Shown: positions 42,118-50,179, counted from the first letter of the stretch. The stretch is 64,000 nt of DNA from Micromonospora carbonacea (GCF_014205165.1 NZ_JACHMZ010000001.1:6802501-6866500), one strand, 5' to 3'. The notes: generated from the letters alone by a model not told the origin. Program-made: numbers and translations.

Positions 42118-42728
42118 CGTCGCACCGGAAAGGTGAGGGTCCGCTGGCACCGCTCCTGGTCCTCCCGGTGGTGGGACACCAGCACGCAGGCCAACCCGGG
42201 GCGGCGGTCGAGGGCGGCCCAGAGCAGCGCCCTCGCCTGCTCGTCGAGGGAGCGGCCGGGCTCGTCGAGGACCAGCGCCGCCGGGTCGCCGAGCAGGGCA
42301 CGGGCCACCGTCACCCGGGCCCGCATCCCGGCCGAGCAGCGTTCCATCGGCAGCGCGGCGTACGGTCCGATCTCGAACTCGTCCTCGAGCTGCCCGACGG
42401 CCCGGGCGGCGCTCGGGCGGTCGAGCCGCAGCCGGGCGGCGAACAGCAGGTTGTCGTGGCCAGAAAGCTTGTTGTAGAGGCACTGCTCGGGGCTGAGGCA
42501 GGCGGCCAGCAGCCGCCGGGCCGCGCGGGAGCCGGCCGGCTGGCCGCCGACGGTCGCCTCGCCCCCGGTCAGCGACAGCGCGCCCGCGAGGCAGCGCAGC
42601 AGTGTGGTCTTCCCGGAACCATTGCCCCCGGTCACGAGCAGTCGTGTTCCCGCTGGCACGTCCAGATCGAGGCCGGTGAAGACCGGGTGCCGTCCGAACC
42701 AGCGGGATGCGCCGCGAAGGCTGAGCAC
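42114..42728 (-). CDS. ABC transporter ATP-binding protein
   Basis: 204 residues from GTG 42728; the frame is open upstream to 42830 but that stretch overlaps the precursor gene. Walker A is LVTGGNGSGKTTLLRCL, the Q-loop is CLSPEQCLYNKLSGHDNL, the signature is a degenerate ERCSAGMRARVTVARALL (CSAGM in place of LSGGQ), Walker B is ALVLDEPGRSLD, and the H-switch VLVSHH. It powers the permease encoded next. The start is uncertain because no ribosome-binding site precedes 42728; coupling to the precursor stop 14 bases earlier is likely. Confidence 0.82.
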   Translation of the reverse strand: MLSLRGASRWFGRHPVFTGLDLDVPAGTRLLVTGGNGSGKTTLLRCLAGALSLTGGEATVGGQPAGSRAARRLLAACLSPEQCLYNKLSGHDNLLFAARLRLDRPSAARAVGQLEDEFEIGPYAALPMERCSAGMRARVTVARALLGDPAALVLDEPGRSLDEQARALLWAALDRRPGLACVLVSHHREDQERCQRTLTFPVRR

Positions 42729-42742
42729 GGGGTGGGCATCGT

Positions 42743-42898
42743 TCAGATGGAGGCCCCGGAGCCACCGACGCCGTCGCCGATGGGCAGCGTCCCGCCCTGG
42801 GTGAGTTCCGCGAGGGTGCCGAGACGCCACACACGCGGAGCCTGGTACTCGCGGCCGGTCGGGATCCGGGGAGATGGCCGGTTAACGCGGTTTTTCAT
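42743..42898 (-). CDS. Lasso-peptide precursor
   Basis: 51 residues, short enough to escape routine gene calling. AGGAG stands 10 bases before ATG 42898. The leader contains REYQAPRVWRLGTLAELTQ. This gives the Y-x-x-P motif bound by RRE proteins (Y18, P21), the following Leu/Gly, and Thr at position -2 before the cleavage site. The predicted core is GGTLPIGDGVGGSGASI (17 residues). Gly1 would form an isopeptide bond with Asp8, an 8-residue ring, leaving a 9-residue Gly/Ser-rich tail. The gene is followed by transporter and cyclase genes on the same strand. Processing is inferred, not observed. Confidence 0.82.
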   Translation of the reverse strand: MKNRVNRPSPRIPTGREYQAPRVWRLGTLAELTQGGTLPIGDGVGGSGASI

Positions 42899-42926
42899 CA
42901 CTTACCACTCCTGTGTCGGCTTTAGG

Positions 42927-42938
42927 GCGATTAATCGC
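42927..42938. promoter_or_regulatory. Palindrome upstream of the lasso precursor
   Basis: GCGATTAATCGC is a perfect 12-bp palindrome about 29 bases upstream of the precursor ATG. Its place between promoter and start suits an operator for a dimeric repressor. No regulator is identified. Confidence 0.3.
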
Positions 42939-42977
42939 ATGGTAGCAGGACCGGCCCTTCTGGAAGCCAATCCCTAA

Positions 42978-43295
42978 CAAGGCGGCCCTGGCCCGCCGCG
43001 CGCCGCCCGTGGCGACGAACTACGGGAACTGGGTGCCGACGAGGTGATCCGGACGCCCGGACAGCTCGACCGAGCGGTGAACGGCGTCATCGACGTGGTG
43101 GGCGGCGACACTCTCGTGCAGGCGTACGGCAAACTCGCCGAGAGCGGGGTCCTGGTGTCGGTCGGCCACCCCGGCAGCGCGGGTGAACGCTTCCCGGCCC
43201 TGGCCTTCGGCCCCACCGCCGCCCTCGAATGCCGAGGAATCTGCAGCGGCCTCGCTACTGGAGGGAGTAAGGCGAGAAATGGCACGACCACGTAG
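42978..43295 (+). pseudogene. Fragment of a zinc-type/quinone oxidoreductase (MDR family)
   Basis: The frame opens after a stop at 42975 and reads RGDELRELGADEVIRTPGQL, then VNGVIDVVGGDTLVQAYGKL, and AESGVLVSVGHPGSAGERFP, a central piece of the NADPH:quinone reductase Rossmann domain. The N-terminal GroES-like half is absent and the C-terminal part is lost after GPTAAL. It is a broken gene between the lasso cluster and the acetyltransferase. Confidence 0.6.
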
Positions 43296-43758
43296 GGCCG
43301 TCCCCGGCGACGCGGCTGCGCTGGTACGACTTCGCGTCACCATGCTGGAGGCGATGGGGGCACCCGTCGGCGACGCCACGGCGCCATGGCGGGCCGCTGC
43401 CCTGGACTGGTTCACCCGTTCGCTGAGCGACCCGCAGACGTTCGCCGCATTCGTGATCGAAGACGCCGAACACGGCATCGTCAGCAACGCCTCCGGCCTC
43501 TGCGATCGGCACGCGCCAGGTCCCGGCAATCCGGGAGGCCTGCGTGGTCACGTATTCAACATCAGCACCGTGCCCCACGCCCGCGGACGTGGCCACGCCC
43601 GAGACTGCCTGAACGCCCTCCTCCGCTGGTTCGCCGACGACACCACGGTCAGCGTGGTGGACCTCAACGCCACCCCGGGCGGCGAACGCCTCTACCGCAC
43701 CCTCGGATTCGCACCGCCACGGCACCCCGCCCTGCAACTGCGCCGCGACCAGATGTAG
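43279..43758 (+). CDS. GNAT-family N-acetyltransferase
   Basis: 159 residues from ATG 43279 (AAGGCGAG upstream). The N-terminal RRAVPGDAAALVRLRVTMLE followed by the acetyl-CoA motif A VFNISTVPHARGRGHARDCL, and the closing VDLNATPGGERLYRTLGFAP, match GNAT enzymes. Substrate unknown. Confidence 0.85.
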   Translation: MARPRRAVPGDAAALVRLRVTMLEAMGAPVGDATAPWRAAALDWFTRSLSDPQTFAAFVIEDAEHGIVSNASGLCDRHAPGPGNPGGLRGHVFNISTVPHARGRGHARDCLNALLRWFADDTTVSVVDLNATPGGERLYRTLGFAPPRHPALQLRRDQM

Positions 43759-44135
43759 GGCTGCCTACGTACCATCCCGACTCGGAACCGATCGTGGTCA
43801 GGTCAACGGCAGCACACCGCGTGCGCCATCGCCCGGGCCCGACTACCGCCACCTTCGGTCGTGGGCAATGTCACACGACTTTGCATGCTGCAAATTGCAG
43901 CCAGCTAGAAGCTCCCCGCCGCATTTCATCAAGCGTGTCCGCTACACGCAATTCGGGCGGTTTTGTGGTGGTGGAACGCAGAGTCCGGCCCGAATGTCAA
44001 CGTACAGGCCGTGTGGCAATACGGTGAGGCAATAGTCACGGTGACCGGCCGCTCCGGGGACCGCGCCCGCGTTTCCGCCACCGTGTCCGTCACTCCCGCC
44101 CCTGCTGAGCGTTGAGTCGAACGCGAGGGGAGTGC
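43759..44135. other. Intergenic with a small palindrome and a short coding remnant
   Basis: About 375 bases. An odd-centred palindrome GCTGCAAATTGCAGC lies at 43887-43901, a possible operator or terminator stem. From about 43968 to 44115 one plus frame reads NAESGPNVNVQAVWQYGEAI and VTVTGRSGDRARVSATVSVT and then stops, like the C-terminal beta-domain of a lost surface protein. No start is present, so I treat it as a remnant. Confidence 0.35.
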
Positions 44136-44396
44136 GTGGACTCCTTCGGGTCACCGGTGTCCGAAGAAGAAATGGTGCCTGACGGCCCCGACGAAACAAT
44201 CCCCGCTCGGCCCGGGAGGCAGCCAGCACCCCGGGGCGACACGGTCCGGGCAGTGGAGGCGCTGGCCGCCGTGTCCGAGCTTGCAGCAGTAGTGCTGGAG
44301 GCCCGGGGCAACGGTGGCCCTGCTGACGCAGCCAGGGCCACCGCCCATCTGCTACGCCTGATCGCCGCACTCGCAAAGCTCAACGATCAGGGGTAG
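44136..44396 (+). CDS. Small protein of unknown function
   Basis: 86 residues from GTG 44136 (GAGGGGAG 4 bases upstream). The N-terminal half is acidic and disordered (SPVSEEEMVPDGPDETIP); the C-terminal half is helical (TVRAVEALAAVSELAAVVLE). No family recognised. A strong terminator stem follows 9 bases after the stop, which supports a real transcript. Confidence 0.5.
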   Translation: MDSFGSPVSEEEMVPDGPDETIPARPGRQPAPRGDTVRAVEALAAVSELAAVVLEARGNGGPADAARATAHLLRLIAALAKLNDQG

Positions 44397-44404
44397 CCGT
44401 TCCT

Positions 44405-44436
44405 GGTGCGGGGCCGGCGTATGCCGGTCCCGCACC
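44405..44436 (+). terminator. Terminator stem after the small gene
   Basis: GGTGCGGG (44405-44412) with CCGGC, loop GTAT, then GCCGG and CCCGCACC (44429-44436). A long GC-rich stem with a short loop directly after the stop at 44396. Confidence 0.65.
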
Positions 44437-44550
44437 ATTCTCAGCATCCAACGAGGACGGTGCAATAACGACGCGGCACTCTTGCAAGTACGCACTGAAG
44501 TGCGAAAACTTCCGACTGGACACAGGATAGTCGCCCACCGATCGCACATC

Positions 44551-44595
44551 GTGCAGTGCCGCCTCCGACCGGCCCGGTCGGGGGCGGCACTGCAC
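44551..44595. terminator. 21-bp stem between convergent genes
   Basis: GTGCAGTGCCGCCTCCGACC (44551-44570) plus one base pairs with 44575-44595 with a single T-G mismatch and a 3-base loop. It stands just beyond the 3' end of the minus-strand HTH gene (stop at 44614) and acts in either direction. Confidence 0.65.
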
Positions 44596-44613
44596 TGCGG
44601 GTCGGGACGGCGG

Positions 44614-44889
44614 TCAGCCGTGAGGGGCATCCGGGCGGTGCGCCGGATCGGCGCCCTCGCCGGCACGGGGTGACTCACCGCGCCCCCCTTCCGCGATTGT
44701 GATGGTGTGGGCCTCGATGTAGGCGCGGAGACTCCGGAGCGGAATGCGGACGCTGCCATTCGGCCCGTCGCTCTTGATCGCCTCCAGCGCTCCGGCCCCG
44801 ATGTAGCGCCCGACGCTCCACCGGGAGACCCGGAGGATGTCCGCGACCTCTTGGACGGTCAGGAAACGGTCCGCGTCCAGCTCCGCCAT
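44614..44889 (-). CDS. Excisionase/MerR-like helix-turn-helix protein
   Basis: 91 residues. FLTVQEVADILRVSRWSVGR followed by YIGAGALEAIKSDGPNGSVR and IPLRSLRAYIEAH is the HTH_17 (excisionase-type) DNA-binding fold. The C-terminal tail is disordered. It is divergent from the XRE regulator gene, with 162 bases between. There is no integrase nearby, so it may be a regulator rather than an excisionase. Confidence 0.8.
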   Translation of the reverse strand: MAELDADRFLTVQEVADILRVSRWSVGRYIGAGALEAIKSDGPNGSVRIPLRSLRAYIEAHTITIAEGGRGESPRAGEGADPAHRPDAPHG

Positions 44890-45040
44890 CGGAGACCACC
44901 TTGCATCGAATAGCAGCGCATCCGTGCGTTACACGATGCTACCCGACGCACACTCCCGCCGCAAAACGCCACGAGGCAGGTGGCGCGATGCGGCGCTGAA
45001 CTGGGCCGCCCCCGCCGGGGCTATGTCCGGATCATGCACT

Positions 45041-45058
45041 CGTGCTACAACATGCACG
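45041..45058. promoter_or_regulatory. Inverted repeat at the XRE regulator start
   Basis: CGTGC (45041-45045) and GCACG (45054-45058) are separated by 8 bases and span the proposed ATG 45052. A repressor bound here could autoregulate the gene and its divergent neighbour. Confidence 0.3.
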
Positions 45059-45450
45059 TGACTCAGGGGCCTGAAAGGGGCGTAGCGTACGACTTCTGGT
45101 GGCGCGTTCGCACCGAGCAGGGCGCGCGCGGTTGGACGGACGAGGAGCTACGCGCCCGGACCGGCGTCGCCCGCACGACGGTCGACCGCCTCCAGGCCGG
45201 CAGGCGACCGCCCACCGCCCGCGTCGTCAACGCCCTCGCGGAGGCCCTCGACATCGACCTCACCGAGGCGCACCGGCTCGCCGGCCGCACGCCGGCCCCG
45301 CCGGTCGCCTGCACCGACGAGGACGGCGGGCCCCGGGTGAGCGCCCGCGAGGCGGTCCGGCGCGACCCGACCTTCACCGACCAGCAGCGCAGGACGCTGC
45401 TGGACCTGCTCGACATCTTCGAGCAGGCCAACCGCGGCCGCCGGGCCTGA
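45052..45450 (+). CDS. XRE-family transcriptional regulator
   Basis: 132 residues from ATG 45052; ATG 45034 or GTG 45058 are possible. The helix-turn-helix is WTDEELRARTGVARTTVDRL followed by QAGRRPPTARVVNALAEALD. The C-terminal part (AREAVRRDPTFTDQQRRTLL) is found in other actinobacterial XRE proteins. No sensor domain. Confidence 0.8.
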   Translation: MHVTQGPERGVAYDFWWRVRTEQGARGWTDEELRARTGVARTTVDRLQAGRRPPTARVVNALAEALDIDLTEAHRLAGRTPAPPVACTDEDGGPRVSAREAVRRDPTFTDQQRRTLLDLLDIFEQANRGRRA

Positions 45451-45598
45451 GCACGGGCGCGGCCGGAGACGCCCCGGCCGGCATCGACGGGGCTGGGTGG
45501 GGCGGCAGCTAGGCTTCGGGTGGCGTCCGAGCGGCCTGAGGAGAACGGGTGGTTGGCAAGATGGTTCGCGCAGTGGTCGCGGCCTGCGGGCATCCGGC

Positions 45599-47230
45599 GT
45601 GAACGACGGGCTGCGGCCCGGCGACCCGGCCCGGCTCGGTGGGTACGAGCTGCTCGGCCGGCTCGGCGACGGCGGCATGGGCAGCGTCTTCCTCGCCCGT
45701 TCGCCGCAGGGGCGGCGGGTGGCGGTCAAGGTCGTCCGCCCGGAGCTCTCGCACGACGACGAGTTCCGGGCCCGGTTCCGCAGCGAGGTGAACCGGGCCC
45801 GGCAGGTCCCGCCGTTCTGCACCGCCGAGGTCCTGGACGCCGACCCGGACCACGACCCGCCGTTCCTGGTGGTGGAGTACGTCGAGGGTCCCAGCCTGGC
45901 CCAGTTGCTCCGGGAGGACGGGCCGCTGGGCGCGGCGCGACTGCACAGCATCGCGGTCGGGGTGGCCACGGCGCTCACCGCGATCCACGGCGCCGGGGTG
46001 ATCCACCGCGACCTGAAGCCGGCCAACGTCCTGGTCGCGCCGGGCGGGATCCGGGTCATCGACTTCGGCATCGCCCGCGCGTTCGAGGCGACCAGCCAGC
46101 ACACCCGGACCAACCAACTGGTCGGGACGGTGTCGTACATGGCCCCGGAGCGGTTGGACACCTCGTCCGGCCAGCCGGCCGGCCCGGCCGCCGACATCTT
46201 CGCCTGGGGCGCCCTGGTCGCCCACGCGGCCACCGGCCGCAACCCGTTCGGGGGCGACTCCGCCACCTCCATCGCGATGCGGATCCTCACCCAGCCCCCG
46301 GACCTGGCGGGCCTCGACGGGCCGCTGCGGGAGCTGGTCTCCCGGGCGCTGGAGAAGGACCCCGCCGCCCGGCCCACCGCCCGGGAACTGCTCGACGGGT
46401 TGCTGACCGCGGCGGGCCAGGGGGTCGGGGCGGGCGTCCGGAGCGCGCCGCCCTTGGCCGCCCCGGGCGTGGCGTCGGCGGCGGGCGCGCCCCACGCGGC
46501 CGGCGGCGACCGGGGCGAGGGGTCCGCGCCGTCGGGGCCGGGCCCGACCGGCCGCACGGGCTCGACGCGGCGTCGGTGGCTCACCGGGCTGGGCGTGACC
46601 GCGGCGGTGAGCGCGGTGCTGGTGCCCGCCTTCCTGTTCGGCCAGCGCCTGCTGGGTCCGTCCGAGCCGGGCCCCACCGGGTCGACCCCGGTCGGCGGGC
46701 CGGCGACGACCGGCCCGGCCTCCACCACGCCGACACCCGCCTCGGGCACGCCGAGCGGGTCGCCGTCGTCCGCCGAGGCCGACCGCACCCGGGCCATGCT
46801 GGCCGGGCAGCGACGCATCCTGCTGCACGTCGTGGAGATCGACCGTGACCTCTCGCTGCCGTACGACGGCAAGGTCCACGTCGGGGACGGCACCGGCCGG
46901 GACGCCCTCTTCGTGCTCGAACCGGTCGGCGTCGACTACCTGATCCGGTCGCTGAACCCGGACATCGCGCACCAGCCGTGCCTCGGCGTCAAGATCGACT
47001 CGGCGGGGTACGCGTCCCTGGTGGGCACCGACTGCCAGCCGACCGACGCCACCCTGTTCGGGATCTCCCGCGAGGGCAAGGACGACAAGGGACGCACCTC
47101 CTACGCCATCGTCAGCGAGAAGTACGGGGTGGTGCAGTGGAGCCCCAGCCAGAAGAAGATCTACGTGGAGGTCCTCGGCGACGCCCCGGTCGGCACGACG
47201 TTCAGCATGGTCGACCGAGGCGCGGCCTGA
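45599..47230 (+). CDS. Membrane-anchored Ser/Thr protein kinase
   Basis: 543 residues from GTG 45599. The kinase domain (about 10-270) has the glycine loop LLGRLGDGGMGSVFLARS, VAVKVV (Lys), HRDLKPANVL (catalytic loop), IDFGIAR (DFG), and GTVSYMAPE. A Gly/Ala/Pro linker leads to one membrane segment (WLTGLGVTAAVSAVLVPAFLFG, near 330-350) and an extracellular domain of about 150 residues of unknown fold containing one Cys pair. No PASTA repeats. Likely an envelope-stress or developmental sensor. Confidence 0.9.
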   Translation: MNDGLRPGDPARLGGYELLGRLGDGGMGSVFLARSPQGRRVAVKVVRPELSHDDEFRARFRSEVNRARQVPPFCTAEVLDADPDHDPPFLVVEYVEGPSLAQLLREDGPLGAARLHSIAVGVATALTAIHGAGVIHRDLKPANVLVAPGGIRVIDFGIARAFEATSQHTRTNQLVGTVSYMAPERLDTSSGQPAGPAADIFAWGALVAHAATGRNPFGGDSATSIAMRILTQPPDLAGLDGPLRELVSRALEKDPAARPTARELLDGLLTAAGQGVGAGVRSAPPLAAPGVASAAGAPHAAGGDRGEGSAPSGPGPTGRTGSTRRRWLTGLGVTAAVSAVLVPAFLFGQRLLGPSEPGPTGSTPVGGPATTGPASTTPTPASGTPSGSPSSAEADRTRAMLAGQRRILLHVVEIDRDLSLPYDGKVHVGDGTGRDALFVLEPVGVDYLIRSLNPDIAHQPCLGVKIDSAGYASLVGTDCQPTDATLFGISREGKDDKGRTSYAIVSEKYGVVQWSPSQKKIYVEVLGDAPVGTTFSMVDRGAA

Positions 47231-47278
47231 CCGGGGGACACGACCCGACCAGGGGCAGCCTCGACCAGGCGACGCGAC

Positions 47279-47320
47279 CGGCTCAGGCAGGTGGCCGGCT
47301 CAGGCAGGTGGCCGGCTCAG
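47279..47320. repeat. Short tandem repeat
   Basis: CGGCTCAGGCAGGTGGC occurs twice in direct tandem with a third partial copy, just after the kinase gene and touching the 3' end of the convergent gene. Confidence 0.6.
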
Positions 47321-47853
47321 CCCGCGTTCGCGGGGCCGAAGAGGGGATCCGGCGCGCCGGCGGTGATCGGCTCGACGTGGTGCTCCGGCGGCGGGAGCTG
47401 CCTCGCCGGCTGGCGGGAGTACAGGCGTACGCCCGCCTCCGCGCGCCGTGCGGTGACGGTCAGGGTGACCATCCGCACCGGCTCCGGCGGTGCGGCGAAG
47501 CCACGGGAACCCCAGCGCACCCAGATGGGCACCCGCCCGGCGGCGGCTTCGGCGCGCAGCTTCTCGACCGTACGACGCCGGTCGGTGTGGTCGACCTCGA
47601 TCACCACCGGCGGCGCGGCCGGCCGGGCACAGGCGACGTCCACGACCGACCGTTGCCCGGACATCGGCGGCGGCAGCGGCATGACGCTGGCCGCCCGGCG
47701 GTAGACCCGCCACCCCTGCGTCGCGCCCCAGTCGGCGATCGTGTCGACGAGCAGCTCGGTCACCCGCTCGGTGGTGAGGTCGACGAAGGTGAGGGCGGCC
47801 AGCCGGTCGGACAGGGCCCCGGCCAGGCGTGCTCCGTCGTCTGGGTCGCTCAT
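47317..47853 (-). CDS. Unknown protein with a restriction-endonuclease-like core
   Basis: 178 residues from ATG 47853. The C-terminal half has QRSVVDVACARPAAPPVVIE followed by VDHTDRRRTVEKLRAEAAAG and VPIWVRWG, i.e. an Asp, then E-x-D in a hydrophobic strand, then a helix, similar to PD-(D/E)xK folds but without a clear catalytic Lys. Function unknown; family similarity is weak. Convergent with the kinase gene. Confidence 0.6.
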   Translation of the reverse strand: MSDPDDGARLAGALSDRLAALTFVDLTTERVTELLVDTIADWGATQGWRVYRRAASVMPLPPPMSGQRSVVDVACARPAAPPVVIEVDHTDRRRTVEKLRAEAAAGRVPIWVRWGSRGFAAPPEPVRMVTLTVTARRAEAGVRLYSRQPARQLPPPEHHVEPITAGAPDPLFGPANAG

Positions 47854-48038
47854 GGCACCTGGTCCGCCACTGCCCCGCCGTGGCCCGCGGCGGCGCCCCG
47901 CCCGGTCACGGCCCGCCCGGTCACGGCTCGTCCGTCGTCGGCATGGTCGCACGATAGCCACCGCCGCCACACCTTCGCCATCGATCGACAGGCGACTATC
48001 ATCTACGCATCCAGCTCGTTCGATCGAGAGGTGCCTCA

Positions 48039-48296
48039 GTGAAGAAGCTCGTGCGGAACGCCGTGGTGGCCACCCTGCTGACGGTCGCCGGCACCACCGC
48101 GGTCGTGGCCAGCCCCGCCCACGCCCTCCCGTACCCGAAGGACAACGAGAGCATCACCATCGTCTACTACTCCGACGCCAGCAGGACCGTGGAGGTCGGG
48201 ATGCTCGTCTACGGCAACTGTCTCGACGACTTCGAGTACGGCATCCGCACCGCCTACTCGACCATCAACCGCACTACCTGCCCCAGGGACCTGTAG
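48039..48296 (+). CDS. Small secreted protein
   Basis: 85 residues, GTG start with GAGAGG upstream. A Sec signal peptide MKKLVRNAVVATLLTVAGTT ends at AHA near residue 29. The mature part (NESITIVYYSDASRTVEVGM, then NCLDDFEYGIRT and CPRDL) has two Cys and looks like the small YYSD-type exported proteins common in actinobacteria (DUF6289-like). Function unknown. Confidence 0.7.
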   Translation: MKKLVRNAVVATLLTVAGTTAVVASPAHALPYPKDNESITIVYYSDASRTVEVGMLVYGNCLDDFEYGIRTAYSTINRTTCPRDL

Positions 48297-48365
48297 GGGC
48301 TCGGGTGGGGCCCGCCGACGAGCCGGGCCCCACCCGACGGCAGCCCGCCGGCCCGGCCGGGCGGC

Positions 48366-49208
48366 TCAGCGGCGGACGCCCACCCCGCCGAAGCCGTGCG
48401 ACACCCCCGCCCGCGGCTCGCCGTCCGGACGCCAGTCGGCAAGCCAGGACAGGCCCGGCTCCACCAGCTCGTACCCGTCGAAGAAGCGCAGGATGTCGGC
48501 GCGGGTGCGGGGCACCAGCGGCGCGGTGCTCTGCTGGTAGACGGCGCGGCCCTGCTGGGCGGGCACCGGCGGCGCGCCGTCGAGGGTCAGGTGGGACAGC
48601 AGGAGCTGACTGCCGGGGGCGGTGGCGTCGCGCAGCCGGGCGACGGCCGCGTAGGGCTCCTCCGCGTCGGGCACGAAGTGCAGCACCGCCACCAGCAGGA
48701 CCGCGACCGGCCGGGTGAAGTCGATCGACGCCGTCACGTCGGGGTGGGCGAGCAGCTCGTCGGGCCGCCGCAGGTCACCCTCGACGACGACCGTGCGGGC
48801 CGCAGCCCCGAGCAACCGCCGGGCGTACGCGACGGCGACCTCGTCGTAGTCGACGTAGACGACCCGGGAGTCGGGGGCCACCGCCTGCACCACCTCGTGC
48901 ACGTTGCCCTGGGTGGGCAGCCCCGCGCCGATGTCGAGGAACTGCCGCACGCCCCGCTCGGCGGCGTACCGCACGGCGCGGCGCAGGAACGCGCGGTTGG
49001 TCTGGGCGGCGACCCCGGTGTCGGGGAAGATCTCCAGAACCTGACGGGCGGCGGCCCGGTCGACGGCGAAGTTGTGGCAGCCGCCGAGATAGTAGTCGTA
49101 CATCCGGGCGACGTTCGGCCTGCTCTCGACGCCCGCGGCGGAGGGGGCCGCGGGCGGTGGGCCCGTCGGCCCGGGGCTCGTCGCGGTCGGTGCCGGCTCG
49201 CTGGTCAC
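48366..49208 (-). CDS. DUF574-type SAM-dependent methyltransferase
   Basis: 280 residues from GTG 49208 (GGAGG 6 bases upstream). The family start RPNVARMYDYYLGGCHNFAV, SAM motif I QFLDIGAGLPTQGN, VVYVDYDEVAVAYARRLL and the closing DILRFFDGYELVEPGL identify the actinobacterial DUF574/Methyltransf_19 family. Many copies occur per genome in actinomycetes; substrates are mostly unknown. Divergent from the zinc-ribbon protein gene. Confidence 0.9.
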   Translation of the reverse strand: MTSEPAPTATSPGPTGPPPAAPSAAGVESRPNVARMYDYYLGGCHNFAVDRAAARQVLEIFPDTGVAAQTNRAFLRRAVRYAAERGVRQFLDIGAGLPTQGNVHEVVQAVAPDSRVVYVDYDEVAVAYARRLLGAAARTVVVEGDLRRPDELLAHPDVTASIDFTRPVAVLLVAVLHFVPDAEEPYAAVARLRDATAPGSQLLLSHLTLDGAPPVPAQQGRAVYQQSTAPLVPRTRADILRFFDGYELVEPGLSWLADWRPDGEPRAGVSHGFGGVGVRR

Positions 49209-49401
49209 GGTGTCCTCCACGGGAGCGGTCCGGGCCCGCCGCGTGGCGACCCGCAATGAGCGCGCCCTGAATGTCTAGCACCCCGCGCGGCTGCCCACGG
49301 ACCCGCCGTGTCGTTGATCCGGTTGTGTCCGTCGACCACCCGGGGCGACGGTGGGCTGCGGACGTCGGCCGGGCCGACGCCGCAAGGTCGAGGAGGTCGC
49401 C

Positions 49402-49893
49402 ATGACCCGCCAGCGGGAGACCGTCGAGGTCGATCCGGTCCTGTTCCGCGCCGTGTACGACTCACCGGCCTCGCTGCCCGGCCGGCACCGCTGGGTCACC
49501 CCCGAACACGACGTGCGCCGGATCGAGAAGCTGCTCGGCATGCCCGCGCGCAGCATCGGCGCGCCGCTGTGGGTCAGCGGCGACGAGCCGGACTGCCCGA
49601 AGTGCGGCCGACGGATGACCTGGCTGGACATCGTCTCGTCGGCCCTGCACGGGGTGCACGACCCCGCGATGATCGCCCGGGTGATCCTCGGCGACCGCCG
49701 GTACGTCAACACCGAGGTCCCGGACGCGATCCCCGGGGTGCACTGCGTCGACTGCCGGACCCCGATCGACGGGCTGCGCAGCTTCAAGTGCCACAACTGG
49801 GCGTACGCCTTCGAGGCGCTGGAGGACGTCGTCGAGCGGATGTCCGGCGTGGTGCAGCAGCCCGTCCCCGGCCCGGCCGCACCCCCGGCGTAA
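49402..49893 (+). CDS. Unknown protein with paired CxxC motifs
   Basis: 163 residues from ATG 49402 (GAGGAGG 6 bases before). Two CxxC pairs, CPKCGRRMTW and HCVDCRTPID, about 60 residues apart, suggest a zinc ribbon. The C-terminal FKCHNWAYAFEALEDVVERM is helical. No function known. It precedes a repeat element and the PAP2 gene. Confidence 0.65.
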   Translation: MTRQRETVEVDPVLFRAVYDSPASLPGRHRWVTPEHDVRRIEKLLGMPARSIGAPLWVSGDEPDCPKCGRRMTWLDIVSSALHGVHDPAMIARVILGDRRYVNTEVPDAIPGVHCVDCRTPIDGLRSFKCHNWAYAFEALEDVVERMSGVVQQPVPGPAAPPA

Positions 49894-49932
49894 GCAGGCC
49901 CACTCCCGGCGTACGCGTCCCCGCCTCAGGTG

Positions 49933-49983
49933 TAAGGAGGGGACCCTTCTCTACCGTATGCGTTAACAAGGGGCCCCTCCTTA
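49933..49983. repeat. Palindromic repeat element, copy 1
   Basis: TAAGGAGGGG at the left end and CCCCTCCTTA at the right end are complementary. Between them lies CTCTACCGTATGCGTTAACA. The reverse complement occurs at 50771-50821 with a few mismatches, so the two copies face each other around the PAP2 gene. It probably forms a bidirectional terminator and belongs to a dispersed REP-like family. Confidence 0.75.
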
Positions 49984-50179
49984 CCGCCGGGCGGGGCGGC
50001 GGCCGGGTAGGGACGGCGGTTCCGGGCCCGGGTCGGGAAGCCCCCCCGCCGAGGGTGCGCCAGGGGAACGTCGCCCCGGTCAGCCGCAGCTCGGCAGCAG
50101 ATCCGGCGCTGCGGCGGTCCGGTCAGTTTCCTCGCGCGGGGCCCGGTAAACGGCAGATGAACTTTTGGTAGGCTGAGTC

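Noticed and set aside
44614..44889. Second integrative element based on the excisionase-like HTH protein
   Set aside because: No integrase, tRNA or attachment repeat lies nearby; many such HTH proteins are plain regulators.
45148..46972. Two long minus frames opposite the Ser/Thr kinase
   Set aside because: Kinase motifs are all on plus; the minus translations are Pro/Ser/Arg-rich shadows.
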